DNA of 64,000 bases from Imbricaverruca yamaguchii (Eukaryota; Arthropoda; Thecostraca; Neoverrucidae): NCBI GenBank assembly GCA_034440575.1, contig JAOTOL010001429.1:683501-747500 (forward strand). Reading direction: 5' to 3'. This document shows, piece by piece, positions 11,181 to 22,714 of the stretch. Under the pieces are notes generated by a model. The model ran no database searches. It had not been told where the DNA came from and saw only the letters and a list, made by a program, of their open reading frames with translations. A program made the translations under genes and the position numbers. Numbering within the stretch: position 1 is the first letter of the stretch; every line of letters starts with the position of its first letter.

Positions 11181-13531
11181 ACGTTGCGTTTGTCTGTGTG
11201 CACAATCGGGGGCTCGATCAAACCATGATTATGGGGTTTGAGGCTTGAGCTGCCAGTGAATTATATTCTGAACAATAAGTATATTGGGAGTAAACTATGT
11301 TAAGTGAAACATCCAGGAAGTGGTCTTAATGGTCTTCATACGCAGATGTGAATCTGACTGGAATTGCTTTTAACTGTGCTTGATGAATCGTACATGCACC
11401 TATATATCTGAGGTGCAATTGGTATTGAACAATGAAAGTGGTAATACAATTTAAAACATGTAAATTGAGATGAAGCTATTTCCAAGTTAGGTGTTAACCA
11501 CATTCGTTTTCATATTACTGATGACGGAACGTTTTTCCCCGCTATATGGAAGAGACCATGGCCTCGCGTGAGGAAGAATGTTCGGCAACCTGTTCGGGAG
11601 TCATTTCGCAAGTCGTATAAATTTGAAGTAATGGACCTCAGTGAGGGCATGGAAGTTCAAGAATAACAGGACGACGTTGCTCTTTGGTGTGATGGTTCCA
11701 GAGTATATTATTTTGTGTCTGGTCACTATCGTTGGGCAAGGGCGAATCCAGGACTTGCCATGAGCGGCACTTGTTTGGAGAAGCGCTATATCTTCGGAGG
11801 GGTGCCACTGCGAAAGTATCTGGAGGGTATTTGTTAAGAATTGGAGCCTCGCGACGACGCGCCAAGTAGTGGCTGTGCGGGACAACAATAGGTGGCGCTG
11901 TAGCGCATTAGAGCCGTATGTGGCGCGGACGGGACAAATACGGTGTTGTTCTGAAGCATCCGATTTTGGGCGTTGGTCGTTGAGCAGCAATGAGCGAGGT
12001 ACTGATTGGTTGAAGTGACAGCGGCAGTGCAAGGTTGGGTTGGCCTGGATAAGCAGCCATGTGTGAGTTTGGATTAAAGTTTGAGTCGTAATAGTTGCGG
12101 TGACGCGGACTGATCGATACAGGTCACGTGAAAAGGCGATTTTGATTCTAATAGAGAAAGAGACAGACGAATCTGCAACAGCACCTTCAGCTAAATTCAT
12201 TGAGCGGGGAGGGGGCGGTGCACTCGAGAATTTCCGGAGGGACGACTATCTCCGACAGGAAGGGCTTCCGTGGGAAAGGCACATGCCCCCAATGTCTCCC
12301 GTGTCTGCGCCTTTGTACTTAAGGATTGCCTTTGCACCCCTTCCACTTCTCAACTTGGATCCACCAGAGGTGTGTGAACGTTTTGCAATGCATTTAATGC
12401 ATAATCACTCTGTGATTATAATTAATCACTACTCCGCAAAGCCCATCACGGCAGCTAGTGACTTTCGTGATGCTACTCTTTAGCAGCTCTCCCCTGGAAG
12501 CAATGTGTATATGGTACTCGGCACTGTGGGACCTGCACTGCGCACTCTTACTCCTCCCGCCCCCGACACCCCGCCAACAGGTCAGACGCCGCAGTGGGTA
12601 CTCACCCCTCCCGCTCCCGACACCCCGCCGTGCGTCACTACACTGCGACGTCCTAGCTGCCATACACTTCAACATTTGCATGTATTTTGGTTCTTAGGGT
12701 ATACAAGTTATTGCCACGATACATCCATTGCGTGGTTGTAGCATGGAATAGAACGGGAAAATGGTCACATTTCAATGAATTTTCAGTTTGGTACAGCACA
12801 CATATACCCAACCTTTGGATTGAAATGCCTGCGTATTATCGGTACTAGGGCCTCCAACATTCCAACATCCTGATGTCCATCATTTATTATGAAAGCATAT
12901 AGATACAGTAGTGAAGTCCACACCATATTATATCAACTTCAAGTGCGATAACGCCTTTCGGGAATTCAGAATCCGCCGAGAGGATTAGGCGCTCGTGATG
13001 TGACCTGACAAGGTCATATATAGTATTGTGATATGAAGAGTGGTGATGAGACGAGTGATGAGTGATTTTTGTTATGTAGCCTGACAAGGTGTATGACAAA
13101 CGTGGCAACTGACCGCAGAAGATATTTAGCTGGGTAACTGCGTATTGGCATTCACAAAACGCCAAACATTTAATCAAGTTACGTCGTTCAGCACAAATGG
13201 TTCGGTCAGATGGTGGGCTCATAATATATGCAAAAATATCTGTTTAGCAAAGACTCTGATCCCATAATCTATTCAATGAAGACATTTGGATTCAATATAG
13301 TAAAACAGCGAATTACAACGGAGACTAATATCAAAGTTTTTCATCGTCCAGTGATGTGTGCGCCCAGGCTCAGATTTAATAACCCCGAGAACATGGAGAT
13401 GAATTTAGGCCGATTGGAGGGTGTATATTTTTAAAAACACTACTTATAGTGCAAGCAGTTAAATGGACATAGCAATGTCGATTTTGTGCCATGGACGTCA
13501 TTGTTTAGCTACAAAATCATTGGGGGGGTGC
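11181..13531. other. Intergenic, no recognised gene
   Basis: No exon with a known domain was found. A 199-codon reverse frame (11601-12200) and a 127-codon forward frame (12100-12483) have no recognisable family. A short duplication occurs near 12550-12630 (cctcccgcccccgacacccc / cctcccgctcccgacacccc). Confidence 0.4.
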
Positions 13532-14185
13532 GCAGTGGCGTACCGAAGGTTGAGTGGGCATTGGAGCAGTCCCCCACCCCTGAGAGGTTGTGGAAACCCA
13601 GTAATCTAGCCGAGGTTCGGGAAAATAGCGCCAAGTTCCATAGATACCAGATGATATCCCCAACAATCGCACCGGGGCCCAGGAAAATCACATTGTGGGG
13701 CCAAAAAGTCGCACAAAGCCCGCTGAAAATGGCGCTGGGGCCCCTGAAATCCCACCAAGGCACCTGCAAATCACATTGTGGTCCAAAAATCGTTCCGGAA
13801 CCCTAAAAAGGACGCTAATGGCTTCGAAATGTGTGACCAGGTGTCTGAAGATACCGCCGGGGCTCCCAAGAAGTCGCGTCGGGATCCCGAAATGTCGCGT
13901 CAGAAAATCAAGGTGGGCGCCAAAAAGGCTGGCCGGGCCGTCAAAATCACGATGGGTCACGAACGGTAGGGACGGGGTCCTTGATAATCGAACTTTGGCC
14001 CTCGAAAAGTCTGATCGGTGCCCCTGGAAATCACGTTGGGAGCACAATAAAAAGTCGTGTCGAGATGTTTGAAAATCGCAACGGTGACCCCGAAAGGTTG
14101 AGCCTGGGCCCCTGAAAATCATGCCAGGGCTTCACATGTCGCACCGGGACCCAAAAGTCTCATCGGGAACACCCAATAAATAAAG
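13532..14185 (+). mobile_element. Non-autonomous hAT-type element, degenerate 25-30-bp interior repeats
   Basis: The left end CAGTGGCGTACCGAAGG at 13535 resembles the ends at 4556 and 16071. The body is a run of diverged units of the form GGGGCCC-ctgaaaatc-gcac (for example 13676-13700, 13738-13760, 14110-14125). No 3' terminal repeat or 8-bp duplication was found, so the right boundary is approximate. The overlapping open frames on both strands come from the repeats. Confidence 0.5.
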
Positions 14186-14209
14186 CCGGGACAACGAAAG
14201 AAAAACGGT

Positions 14210-14300
14210 CCAGAAATTGACGGAGGAATGGAAAAATGGAATGGAATATGGAAATGGAAATTTATTGGAAATTGAATGGAAAAATGGAAATGGACCGACG
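14210..14300. repeat. GGAAAT/GGAATG simple repeat
   Basis: Words ggaaat, ggaatg and tggaaa alternate across about 90 bp. Confidence 0.8.
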
Positions 14301-14317
14301 GAGTCTCCATCATGGAA

Positions 14318-14690
14318 TCGCTGTACACGTCTACAGCCAACTTAATGAGGGTCTCTATGGTGGTTGACTTGTGCCGCTTGATGATGCTGAGCCGCGGGTG
14401 TTTGTCGGTTTGTCTGTTCCACATCTCTTTCAGCTTCTGAGCCTAAGCAGCTGCGTGATGAGGACGACCAAGAAGGTGGTCCACAACACGGCGGAGTTTC
14501 TCCACACCTTCCGCAAGCATGCCTGAGGCCGCACCGACGACTCCGTTGGCAGACGCTTTGTTTGCCGCATCCTGCTGGCTCTGACAAGCCTCACACACGA
14601 TGTAGGCCCTGTTTTTTTACCGTCGTTTGGTCCCCTTCTGCTCTCCTTTCGCAGTGACTTGCAGTTGGATATCAGCCATTGCAGGTCGAG
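14318..14690 (-). pseudogene. Degenerate coding-like frame of unknown family
   Basis: One reverse-strand frame starting from an ATG near 14681 reads ADIQLQVTAKGEQKGTKRR, then a stop, then RAYIVCEACQSQQDAANKAS and VEKLRRVVDHLLGRPHHAA. A second stop is followed by KLKEMWNRQTDKHPRLSIIK and HKSTTIETLIKLAVDVYSDS. The residue pattern (amphipathic, no low complexity) looks like protein broken by two stops. A CxxC pair (CEAC) is visible. No family was recognised. It could be a decayed transposon protein or a retro-pseudogene. Confidence 0.3.
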
Positions 14691-14759
14691 TTTGTACCCT
14701 TTGTACCAGTTCGATCCTGCAGGAGATAGATCAATGACAGTTTTTGCGGAACTAGCCAA

Positions 14760-15289
14760 ACTCTTAATTTATGGAGGATAATTTACGTTATAAATAGGTA
14801 TGTTGGGCATTTTTGTGCTATAAGTAGGTAGGTACCTAAGATACGAAAACCATTGACCTTATATGTCGCACCTATAATCAGCAGGTCAGCACAAGTCCGC
14901 AATTAATTATTTTCGTATTTTAAATACATTGAAGAAAAAAATATGTAGGTGCGCATGTTAGGCTATCAGCGGCAAATAGCATCCCTCACATTAAACATTT
15001 ATCTTAGTGTTACTTATTGTTATGATATGGAACCGACTACCGATAACTTTCTTGTATGTATGGGCGTAGCCACAGCTCCCCGGCCCCTCCCAGGTTTTCG
15101 GATTTTAAGCATTACGCCTATGGGCGTTGCATAGAAAGAATTGACTTCAAAAGTCCTTCACCTCCCCTCACCTGTTTCCGCCGCGTGGCGACACCCTTGC
15201 TTGTGATGATTATGCTTTTGGTTTGAGAGCGCCGCAACGGTGCAGTTATATGGTATATAGGTGTGTACTTACCAGTGACAGTGACTGAG
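14760..15289. other. Non-coding, no recognised gene
   Basis: A short segment at about 15060-15130 has tatgggcgtagccac at one end and ttacgcctatgggcgttgc at the other; it could be a very small decayed element. Nothing else is supported. Confidence 0.3.
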
Positions 15290-15642
15290 AGCGGGCGTGG
15301 AGCCGTCACCAGCAGGACGGGCAGAGGCTGACGGCTGCTGGGAGCCGTCACCAGCAGGACGGACAGAGGCTGACGGCTGCTGGGAGCCGGCACCAGCAGG
15401 ACAGGCAGAGGCTGACGGCTGCTGGGAGCCGTCACCAGCAGGACGGCAGAGGCTGACGGCTGCTGGGAGCCGTCACCAGCAGGACGGGCAGAGGCTGACG
15501 GCTGCTGGGAGCCGTCACCAGCAGGACGGGCAGAGGCTGACGGCTGCTGGGAGCCGTCACCAGCAGGACGGGCAGAGGCTGACGGCTGCTGGGAGCCGTC
15601 ACCAGCAGGACGGGCAGAGGCTGACGGCTGCTGGGAGTCGGA
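15290..15642. repeat. 42-bp minisatellite, about 8 copies
   Basis: The unit is gagccgtcaccagcaggacg followed by ggcagaggctgacggctgct and gg. One unit near 15440 lacks a base, which shifts the frame mid-array. Translation therefore changes from EADGCWEPSPAG repeats to QRLTAAGSRHQQDG repeats, arguing against a coding role although it stays open for 121 codons. Confidence 0.92.
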
Positions 15643-16062
15643 GGATACAGGCCTACAAATGAGTCAATTAGCGATCAACGAAATGTGAGAGATCCATGAC
15701 ATTTGCTTTGTGTTTCATTGCAGTGAAGGAAATGATTTTAATTTTGTGTCAGTATCGTCATTTCATGAACGAAATACTTAGGTACTTGCCCAATGTTACC
15801 GGTAGCTTTCAGGCGCCACAGGGTGAATTTGTCCCGAATGTTGAGAATTCTCTTGGATCCTCTCCCCCGCAGAACTGGACTGTGACCTTATTTGCATCGT
15901 CGACTGGTACTTACTTGAAAAATTGAAGGATTGATGGAGTAGAACAAGACCGGGCTGCCGACTCCCACTGTTTTTGGACCTGCGCCCCGGACGGCTTACG
16001 TTTCTTTTTAACGGGCCCAGATCCTTCCATTGTTAGTACTTGTATATGCAGTCTTTATGCAA
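15643..16062. other. Non-coding, no recognised feature
   Basis: No supported exon or element end. Confidence 0.35.
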
Positions 16063-16870
16063 CTTGTAAGCAGTGGCGTCGCCACGAAATTCTTCCAGGG
16101 GGGCGAGATCGAAAGGGGGCCTCCTGCTCCCCGAAAATGGGCCTCCATTGTGTTAGGGCCTCCTATTGTTTTTAGGCCCTTAGTATGGTTCGGGAATGGG
16201 AAACTGAGGGCTGGAGGGCCTCCTTTTCGACCTGGAGGGCCTCCTTTTCGTCCTAGAGGGCATCATTTTCGTCCTGGGGGCCTCCTTTTCATCATAGGGA
16301 CCTCCTTTTCGTCCTGGTGGCCTTTTCGTCCTGGGGCCTCTGTGTCAATATTTGGCACTCGCTTGATTTCTGGGGCCTCCTACCATCTCCTAGGTGACTT
16401 CTTTTTACAAATTAGGGCCCTCCTCCTGGAGGCCCCTAATTTGTATAATCTCTTTTTCGTCTTGGGAGCCTCCTTTTCATCCTGGAGGGCCTCTTTTCGT
16501 CCTGGAGGGCCTCCTTTTCGTCTTGGAGGGCCACCTTTCCATCCTGGTGGCCTCCTTTTCATCCTGGGGCCTCCTTTTCGTCCTGACGTACCTTCTTTTG
16601 TCCTGGGGGCCTCTTTTTCGTCCTGAGGGCCTCCTTTTTGTCCTGGGGGGTTTCGTTTTCGTCCTGGGGGCCTCCTTTTAGTCCTGGAGGGCCTCCTTTT
16701 CGTCATGGGAGCCTCCTTTTCGTCCTGAGGTACCTTCTTTTCGTCCTAATGGCCTCTTTTTCGTCCTAAGGGCCTCCTCAAATTTCAGGGGGCGGCGCCC
16801 CCCCCAGTCTCACGGCAGGGGGGGGCAATTGCCCCCTCTGCCCCCCGGTGGCGACGCCCCTGCTTGTAAG
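16063..16870 (+). mobile_element. Complete 792-bp non-autonomous hAT-type element with 8-bp target duplication
   Basis: The 8-mer cttgtaag flanks the element at 16063-16070 and 16863-16870. The element (16071-16862) starts CAGTGGCGTCGCCAC and ends GTGGCGACGCCCCTG. These are inverted repeats with one mismatch (cagTggcgtcgccac against cagGggcgtcgccac). An 8-bp duplication with a CAGNGG-type end is the hallmark of hAT transposons. The body has no transposase. It is a run of about 20 degenerate units built on gggcctccttttcgtcctgg, and the last 80 bp are C/G-rich near the terminal repeat. Open frames across it are repeat artefacts. Confidence 0.93.
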
Positions 16871-18310
16871 TGAAATAATTTCAATGGAAACTTCCCCACA
16901 CTACTTTCGCTGCTGTATTTGATTCCACAGCAAACGTAGCAACTAGCAGCCACCGGCATCACCCTGACGGCACCGGCAACACAAATGAATGAGCATAGAG
17001 CGCACAGACAATTCACTCGCATCACGGCTGCACGCCGCACGGATGAATTTGAGAGGCATACGCTTGTTTTTATTACGCACCTCCTCTCGAAGGATTTTGT
17101 AATCAATACCATGCTCGTCGAGGCTCTGCGTGGTACCGTGCAAAACTTACGGTATCTACCGCGTTGCGAGTCAAGTGCATACACAATGGTGTAGGTACTG
17201 TGCTTTAATACATCAGTGATACAAAAATATCACAGTGAGCGTTGGATGGTTCATTGATTGCACGGATCAAGTACAAAAATGTAGGTATCTGATGGTTCCA
17301 ACGACTTCTGAGGCAGCCAGGTTCTCAGAAAGATCCTTCAGCATGGGCCCTCACTGGGGTGGAAAGTCTCGACGACTGGGGTGGAAATCTGGGCGACTAG
17401 GGTGGAAGCTTCCACCCCAGTTAACATGCTAAAATAGGCCCTGACCAAGAGGACAGGACGGATCCGGGATTAAATAAAATTAAAGGGGAGGGGTGTACTC
17501 AATAAAGGACACGTTAACAGGGGCACATCATAAGGGACACAAGAGGGGCCGCTTTTAATTGAACAACTATAAATGGTTCACTCGAGTCTGACTGGAGGAC
17601 CGCTTTTCCTCGTTTGAAGATGGGCGCCACCTTGCCATGAGCGGAAAAATGTCCCGTGTCCTCTGTACCCGTTTCCACAAGGGGATGAACGGCAGGGACG
17701 CGGCAGGTTGGAGTACAGGCTTAATGAGGAATAGATGATATGATTTTTGCTTCATATATGAATATATATATACAGGTACAGACCAAAGTTTTGCTTCGGA
17801 TATGAATATGTCGTTTGAAAATGCCAGTCACTTTCATCACTTACAACGACACATTCCCGCCTTGCATCCACAAAGCTACACGCTTCTCAAAGCCTGCCAG
17901 CGCGGGGGGGAGAGTGTTTTTTTAGGCGTGCCGGACCATAAAGGTCATTTGCGCCGCCTTTAAAGGAACACGTTGCATATCTGTCTGTGAAAGCGAGTGT
18001 TATGATCAAGGTACTGGCAAGTGGATATTTACGTTAAGGGAATTTTCCGTTATACTTTGTGCGAGTTTTTTTTGGGGTGCTGAAGGCGGGGGCTGGGTTG
18101 GGGACGTCTCCCTGATGTCTAACTGATTTTAATTTTACTTTACTCCTCCACATAATAATTTGCGGTTTGTGTGGGGCTGGGGTGTTTTGAGTGTCGAGTT
18201 GATTTTGCCAGGGTGCCGGCTTTAGCCTACTCCTATCGAAGAGCACCGAGGGATTTTTACCGTGCGGACAAGGAGGCAATTGTCCACACCGCCTCTCACG
18301 CCGGCTGCCG
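16871..18310. other. Non-coding, no recognised gene
   Basis: The only structure seen is at 17345-17425: three short repeats of cgactggggtggaaa ending in the palindrome ggtggaagcttccacc. Small open frames show no family. Confidence 0.35.
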
Positions 18311-20062
18311 CGTGTTAGTTGTTAGTAGTTGGTTAGTTCATGCATGCCATGCAGGGTTGTCAGTTGGGTTAGTACGGTGTTTCATAATTTGGCTCCTCTA
18401 CGTCCGCTGTTCCTCTGGGTAGCCATTTACAAGTCGGAAGGCAAGTCGGCTCATCTACGTCCGACGGCTCCTCTGGGTAGTGGTTTTACGTTAAGCTATT
18501 TTTTGTTTGTTTGTAAGTTTCGTTGTTTTCCTAAAGCAAGTCGGCTCATCTACCTCCGACGGCACCGCTAGGTAGCCAATTATTCCTAACTGGGAAGCAA
18601 ATCGGCTCATGTACGTCCGACGCCATGCGGGTATGGCTATTTACGTGTTTCCTACCAGTGTTTCGCGGTCATGTATTGCAAGTTGATGTGAGCGTTGGTG
18701 GTGCCTAGAGAGCTCCTGCTAGTTCTGTGGCATACAGATATTCAAATAGCAATTGAATGAGTTCTGTGTGTTTGTCACCGAGAAGCGATGGAAGCGATAG
18801 GGTGATGCCCTCTCTCTGGCAGAAGGCCTTAAATGGTTGTCTCTGAGAGCTAAAGCTACTGCAATCTAGCAGGATGTGGCCTATGCTTAACGTGGTGTTG
18901 CAGGTGTCGCAGTGAGGTGTTGTGTGTTGGTCATCCTCTAATCGGGGCTGTGTTAGTTTTGTGCAACCGGTTCTAAGTCTAGTGAGGATGACCTCTTTCT
19001 GTCGGTGAGACTGACTCGATGTGTTCCATGTGCCTATGGTTGGTTTTATTGCGTGGGCGTGGTTGGATTTGTGTTGTGTTGAGTTGTGTTGTGTCCATGT
19101 GTTCTGTTGGTGTTGGCGAATGCGATGTTGTAGGAGTGCTTTGCAATCGTCTACCGAATATTCCACGCTGGGGTGGGTGTTTGATGCTAAGGCTTGCTTT
19201 GCGAGCCGGTCTGCTTCTTCGTTACCTGGGATGTTGGCGTGGCCCGGAATCCAGAGGAAGGAAAAGTTCATGTTTACGTTATGGGCCACGATTTGTCGGA
19301 TTCGATCAATGATGTGATGAGGACAGTCGTGGGTGTTGGTAATTGACTGTAGGACGGATTTGGAGTCTGAGCAAATCACTACGTTTCTGACTTTTCGCTT
19401 AATGAGAATGAAAATAGCGGCCAGAATGGCCATTGCTTCAGCAGAGTAGATGGATAAGTTATCCGGTAGACGTTTGGAAAGTCTGAGACCTGGTCCAGTG
19501 ATGCCGATGCCTACCTTACCCTCGTGTTTCGACCTATCCGTGAATATGAGTGATTTGTGATTGTTGTCATCGGCGAACTTGTGAAAGAGGCCTAGAATCT
19601 CCGCCGATGTGATAGTGGCTTTCTTCTCCGAGAGCAAGTACTCGACCTTTGGTTGGCTGAAAGTCCAGAAGGGCCTAATGGGCGGTCGAGCTGCAGTGGC
19701 TGGCATTGCGAGGTTAAGATCTGAGAGAGCCGTGGCAATTTGAATGCTATATGGTGGAAGTTTGCGCGCAAATCGGCTCTTGTCGTATCTGCCAGGCATG
19801 AAGCAGCGCTGTGCCGGATTATTTGGAATGGATTTGATTTTGATGTGGTAACGGCACAGGTGTTGTGTCCTCCTGTGGTGGAGTGACGGTGTGTTTGAGT
19901 CTACTAGAAGACTGGCTATCGGTGTAGCGCTAAGGGCGCCTGTGGCTGCTCTGATGTAGCTGTTCTGGATGACTTCTAATTTTTTACTCTGACTTTCTGA
20001 AATTGTGGAAAAAATTTCTGCCAGCGCCGCCGTTTTACCAATATAAGGCACTACCGACTAGA
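18311..20062 (-). mobile_element. 5'-truncated non-LTR retrotransposon (RNase H-bearing, I-like group)
   Basis: Reading on the reverse strand, the ORF (20051-18705) is followed by a 3' UTR of about 390 bp that ends in a tail of aactaacc/actaacaacta words near 18311-18340. Only the end of the reverse transcriptase region and the RNase H region remain. The 5' side is cut at about 20062, next to a hAT insertion. The 3' UTR holds three copies (near 18443, 18538, 18600) of a short hairpin motif; on the + strand this reads gtcggctcatctacgtccgac. Confidence 0.85.
18705..20051 (-). CDS. LINE ORF2 C-terminal part: RNase H and C-terminal Cys/His motif
   Basis: The frame is intact for 448 codons. It opens with the post-palm region (KKLEVIQNSYIRAATGALS). 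A complete RNase HI follows with the four catalytic acidic/basic positions visible: D in IFTDRSKHEGKVGIG, E in YSAEAMAILAA, D in VICSDSKSVLQS, and the end IPGHANIPGNEEADRLAK. The C-terminus carries CDTCNTTLSIGHILLDC, a CxxC...H...C motif typical of I-like and related LINEs. RNase H would remove the RNA template during target-primed reverse transcription. The first in-frame codon is a GTG after a stop, so this is a truncated copy, not a natural start. The open frame suggests a fairly young insertion. Confidence 0.88.
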   Translation of the reverse strand: MPYIGKTAALAEIFSTISESQSKKLEVIQNSYIRAATGALSATPIASLLVDSNTPSLHHRRTQHLCRYHIKIKSIPNNPAQRCFMPGRYDKSRFARKLPPYSIQIATALSDLNLAMPATAARPPIRPFWTFSQPKVEYLLSEKKATITSAEILGLFHKFADDNNHKSLIFTDRSKHEGKVGIGITGPGLRLSKRLPDNLSIYSAEAMAILAAIFILIKRKVRNVVICSDSKSVLQSITNTHDCPHHIIDRIRQIVAHNVNMNFSFLWIPGHANIPGNEEADRLAKQALASNTHPSVEYSVDDCKALLQHRIRQHQQNTWTQHNSTQHKSNHAHAIKPTIGTWNTSSQSHRQKEVILTRLRTGCTKLTQPRLEDDQHTTPHCDTCNTTLSIGHILLDCSSFSSQRQPFKAFCQREGITLSLPSLLGDKHTELIQLLFEYLYATELAGAL

Positions 20063-22697
20063 CAGTGTTGCCGTTATGGTACGATCTTACCAGATCTGGT
20101 ACTTTTTCTATTTGTCTAGGACGCAGGTACGCCGGAGGGAAATCTGGTACCTTTTCGCCGAAATACATTTCTTTTGTGTTCTCATTCATTTTCAATCCAC
20201 ATTTTCTTCTGACATGGACAGGTCATTTATTTGCTAAACTTTACTTGTATCCAGAGGGGATGGAGTTAGACAATACAATTACATCGATATCTATCGTGCC
20301 TAGTTTCATCTCGCAGCGTGGTGGCGCTAGCTGGTACACATACAAAGCACTACACTCATTGCTAAGGCTGTGCTGCTGCCAAATCTGAAGAGACACGGGG
20401 CATCTGAGGGTCACAAAAAGAATGTAACTGGCTCTGCAGGCTGTGGTAAGCGACCCGGGTTTGTTTCCGCCGCAAAAAGGAGCCATGCCCGCGATAAACA
20501 GCAGAATATTGTGGCCCAGGGCGAGCTACTGCTGGCGGGGTTCATCGCTGAACATGATCTGCCATTATCAGTCAACGGCCATCTCTTACCTTAGTCAAAA
20601 AGGCATGCACATAATCAGAAGTGGCAAAAATCCTGAAGTCGACCAGAACGAGGACTATTAAGACTATTAATGATACCACAGGAGCAGAGGAGAGGACGAG
20701 AGTGAATGCACTCATGCGCAATAACCCAGTCTCACTGATCGTGGACAGGACGACCGACAGGTCTACGACCAAATATCTGATCATTGTGGCGCGTGTTCTT
20801 GATACCATATACGGCAAAACCAGGAACCTGTTCTTGGGCCTGATGAAGGTCAAGAATGCCACCGGCCAGGGCCTGCATGACGCCACGTGGTGTGCTGTCA
20901 GTTAGCGATGTGCCCCAGAAAAGAAAAAAAGGCATTATTGTTTTTGCAGCCGATAATGCTAGTCATGATGGGGTGCCACCAGCATGCAGGCACTGTTTAG
21001 GAAAGAATTCCCGCATATCTTGGTTACCGGCTGCATATGTCACTCCCTGCATCTGTGCGCCTCCGCAGCGTGCAGCAAGCTGCCTTCATCCATAGAGGAT
21101 CTAGCCCGAGACGTATACAGTTATCTCAGCAATAGCCCGAAGAGACTCCTCGAGTACAAAACTATCCAGGACCTAGTTAACATCCCAGTCCATCCACAGG
21201 CTCCTGCCCCCCCCCTCCTCCATCTAGGACGAGGTGGCTCTTCCTCGAGGCGGTGGTGAAGAGGATGTACGCGCAGTGGGCAGCCCTACTCCTCTTCTTC
21301 CAGCACGCTGTGGACGAGGATCACGCCCACGCCACCATAACCAGCCTGAACGCCCTCCGCGAGCCCCTATACAAAATGCACATCGCTGTCATCAACTACG
21401 CTCTCCCGCTGATCACTATGGCGAACAAGGTGTTTCATCCAACATCCACGGGATGCGTTTCTGAAGCTCTACCTTTCCGTGATCGGCAACTACCTGCGTG
21501 TTGAGCCAGGTGTGCGACTGGAGGTGGTCAATCTTAATCATCCTAGGGACTTCCTCCATCTCGAGCAGAAGCACTGTGGCGTCAACGTCGAGGCCATCAT
21601 CCTCTCAGAGTCTATTCCGCAGGAGGTAGTCCAAGCATTCCGACTCAAATGGTCTGCATTGGTGAAATAGTAATGGTACAAATGGTTCACACCGAGCTCT
21701 GCAAGCAGATCCGGCGACAATTCGAATTCAGCGACAAGACCAGGGTGCTTCCGGAGCTGCTGAGCGCGACCTCGTAAGGGCCCTCCGTCGTGTCACTGGC
21801 TCTGAAATTTCCCAATCTCATCGACGAGGCCGAGGTCTTGGATTCAGAATGGCGAGGACTCCAGCAGCCAGCGAAGGAGCAGCTCCCGGACAATGAGAAG
21901 CCGGCGTAAGACTACTGGGAGGAGGTGAAGAAGCTTAGGAATGGCGGTAGTGAGCCGGCATTCCAAAAAGTAGCGCAGCTGATGCAGGATTTCTAGTCCC
22001 TGCCGCATTCCAGCGCGGCCCCTGAGAGAGTATGAGTATGAGTATGAGTCTCTGTGAGGGTTCAGCCTGAACCTCACAAAGACACAACAGTGGAACCACC
22101 TCCAGGTGGGAACAGTGCCTCTCGGATCTCTGATCATCACCAAGCAGCAACCTACGACCTCCTGCTACGAGTGGACGTCCACGGCTTTTATGAAGTAAAA
22201 AATGAATCACGCATAACAAATGGCGCATTCCACTGCAGGTTCGTTCCAGTCTTTACTGCTCCGTGCCGTCCTCATGTCTTGCGATATTAAATAGGTTAAG
22301 CATCCCGAATATGTTGGTGGTAAAAACTTGTGAAGCAATGACAGACTTCTTATTTCTACGTGATACCGATACAATCTTTTTTGCGCATTGTATGCGTTTT
22401 GCCCTTTTTGTCACAATTGAAAACTGCTTTCATCAGGCTGCATCATGAATCTTAGACTGAACTTGTCCTGCTTTCTGACAATTTATACCAACGTATCTAG
22501 TGAGCACCTAAAACACCAACAAAATGATCTAAGTTGCATTCTTAGCCATACAATTGCCGAACTTGTGCATACTCTTTATGGTACGAAATTAGGTACATTT
22601 TGGCTTCTGATCTGGTACGAAATATAGCCAATCTTGTACGATTTGGGTGCGATCCTGGTACGCTGTAAAATTGGGCCGCGGCAACACTGCGACGAGA
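20055..22697 (+). mobile_element. Full-length hAT transposon, 2,627 bp, with 8-bp target duplication
   Basis: The ends are CAGTGTTGCCG at 20063 and its inverted copy CGGCAACACTG ending at 22689. Flanking 8-mers are cgactaga (20055-20062) and cgacgaga (22690-22697), one mismatch. Both subterminal regions are rich in the word GGTAC: ttatggtacgatc, tctggtactt, tctggtaccttt on the left; atggtacgaaatt, tctggtacgaaat, cctggtacgctg on the right. These are plausible transposase sites. The element carries a broken transposase. It sits at the 5' boundary of the LINE at 18311-20062. Confidence 0.92.
20343..22200 (+). pseudogene. Broken hAT transposase of the DUF4371 / ZMYM-like group
   Basis: Pieces in order along several frames: an N-terminal part ending LLLAGFIAEHDLPLSVNGHL (about 20520-20585); the catalytic-core start NPVSLIVDRTTDRSTTKYLI and FLGLMKVKNATGQGLHD (20720-20885); the FAADNAS and CICHSLHLCASAACSKLPSS segment (20940-21095); YALPLITMANKVFHP (21395-21440); then DYWEEVKKLRNGGSEPAFQK and SLPHSSA (21910-22015), which match the C-terminal hAT dimerisation region. 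Several frameshifts, stops and a GTATGA repeat near 22028 disrupt it. Relatives are domesticated or active DDE transposases in many animals. This copy is dead. Confidence 0.87.
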
Positions 22698-22714
22698 CCA
22701 TTTCGAAAAGTCGA

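Noticed and set aside
15297..15662. 121-codon repeat protein
   Set aside because: The 42-bp repeat changes frame inside the array through a one-base deletion, so no constant repeat peptide is kept.
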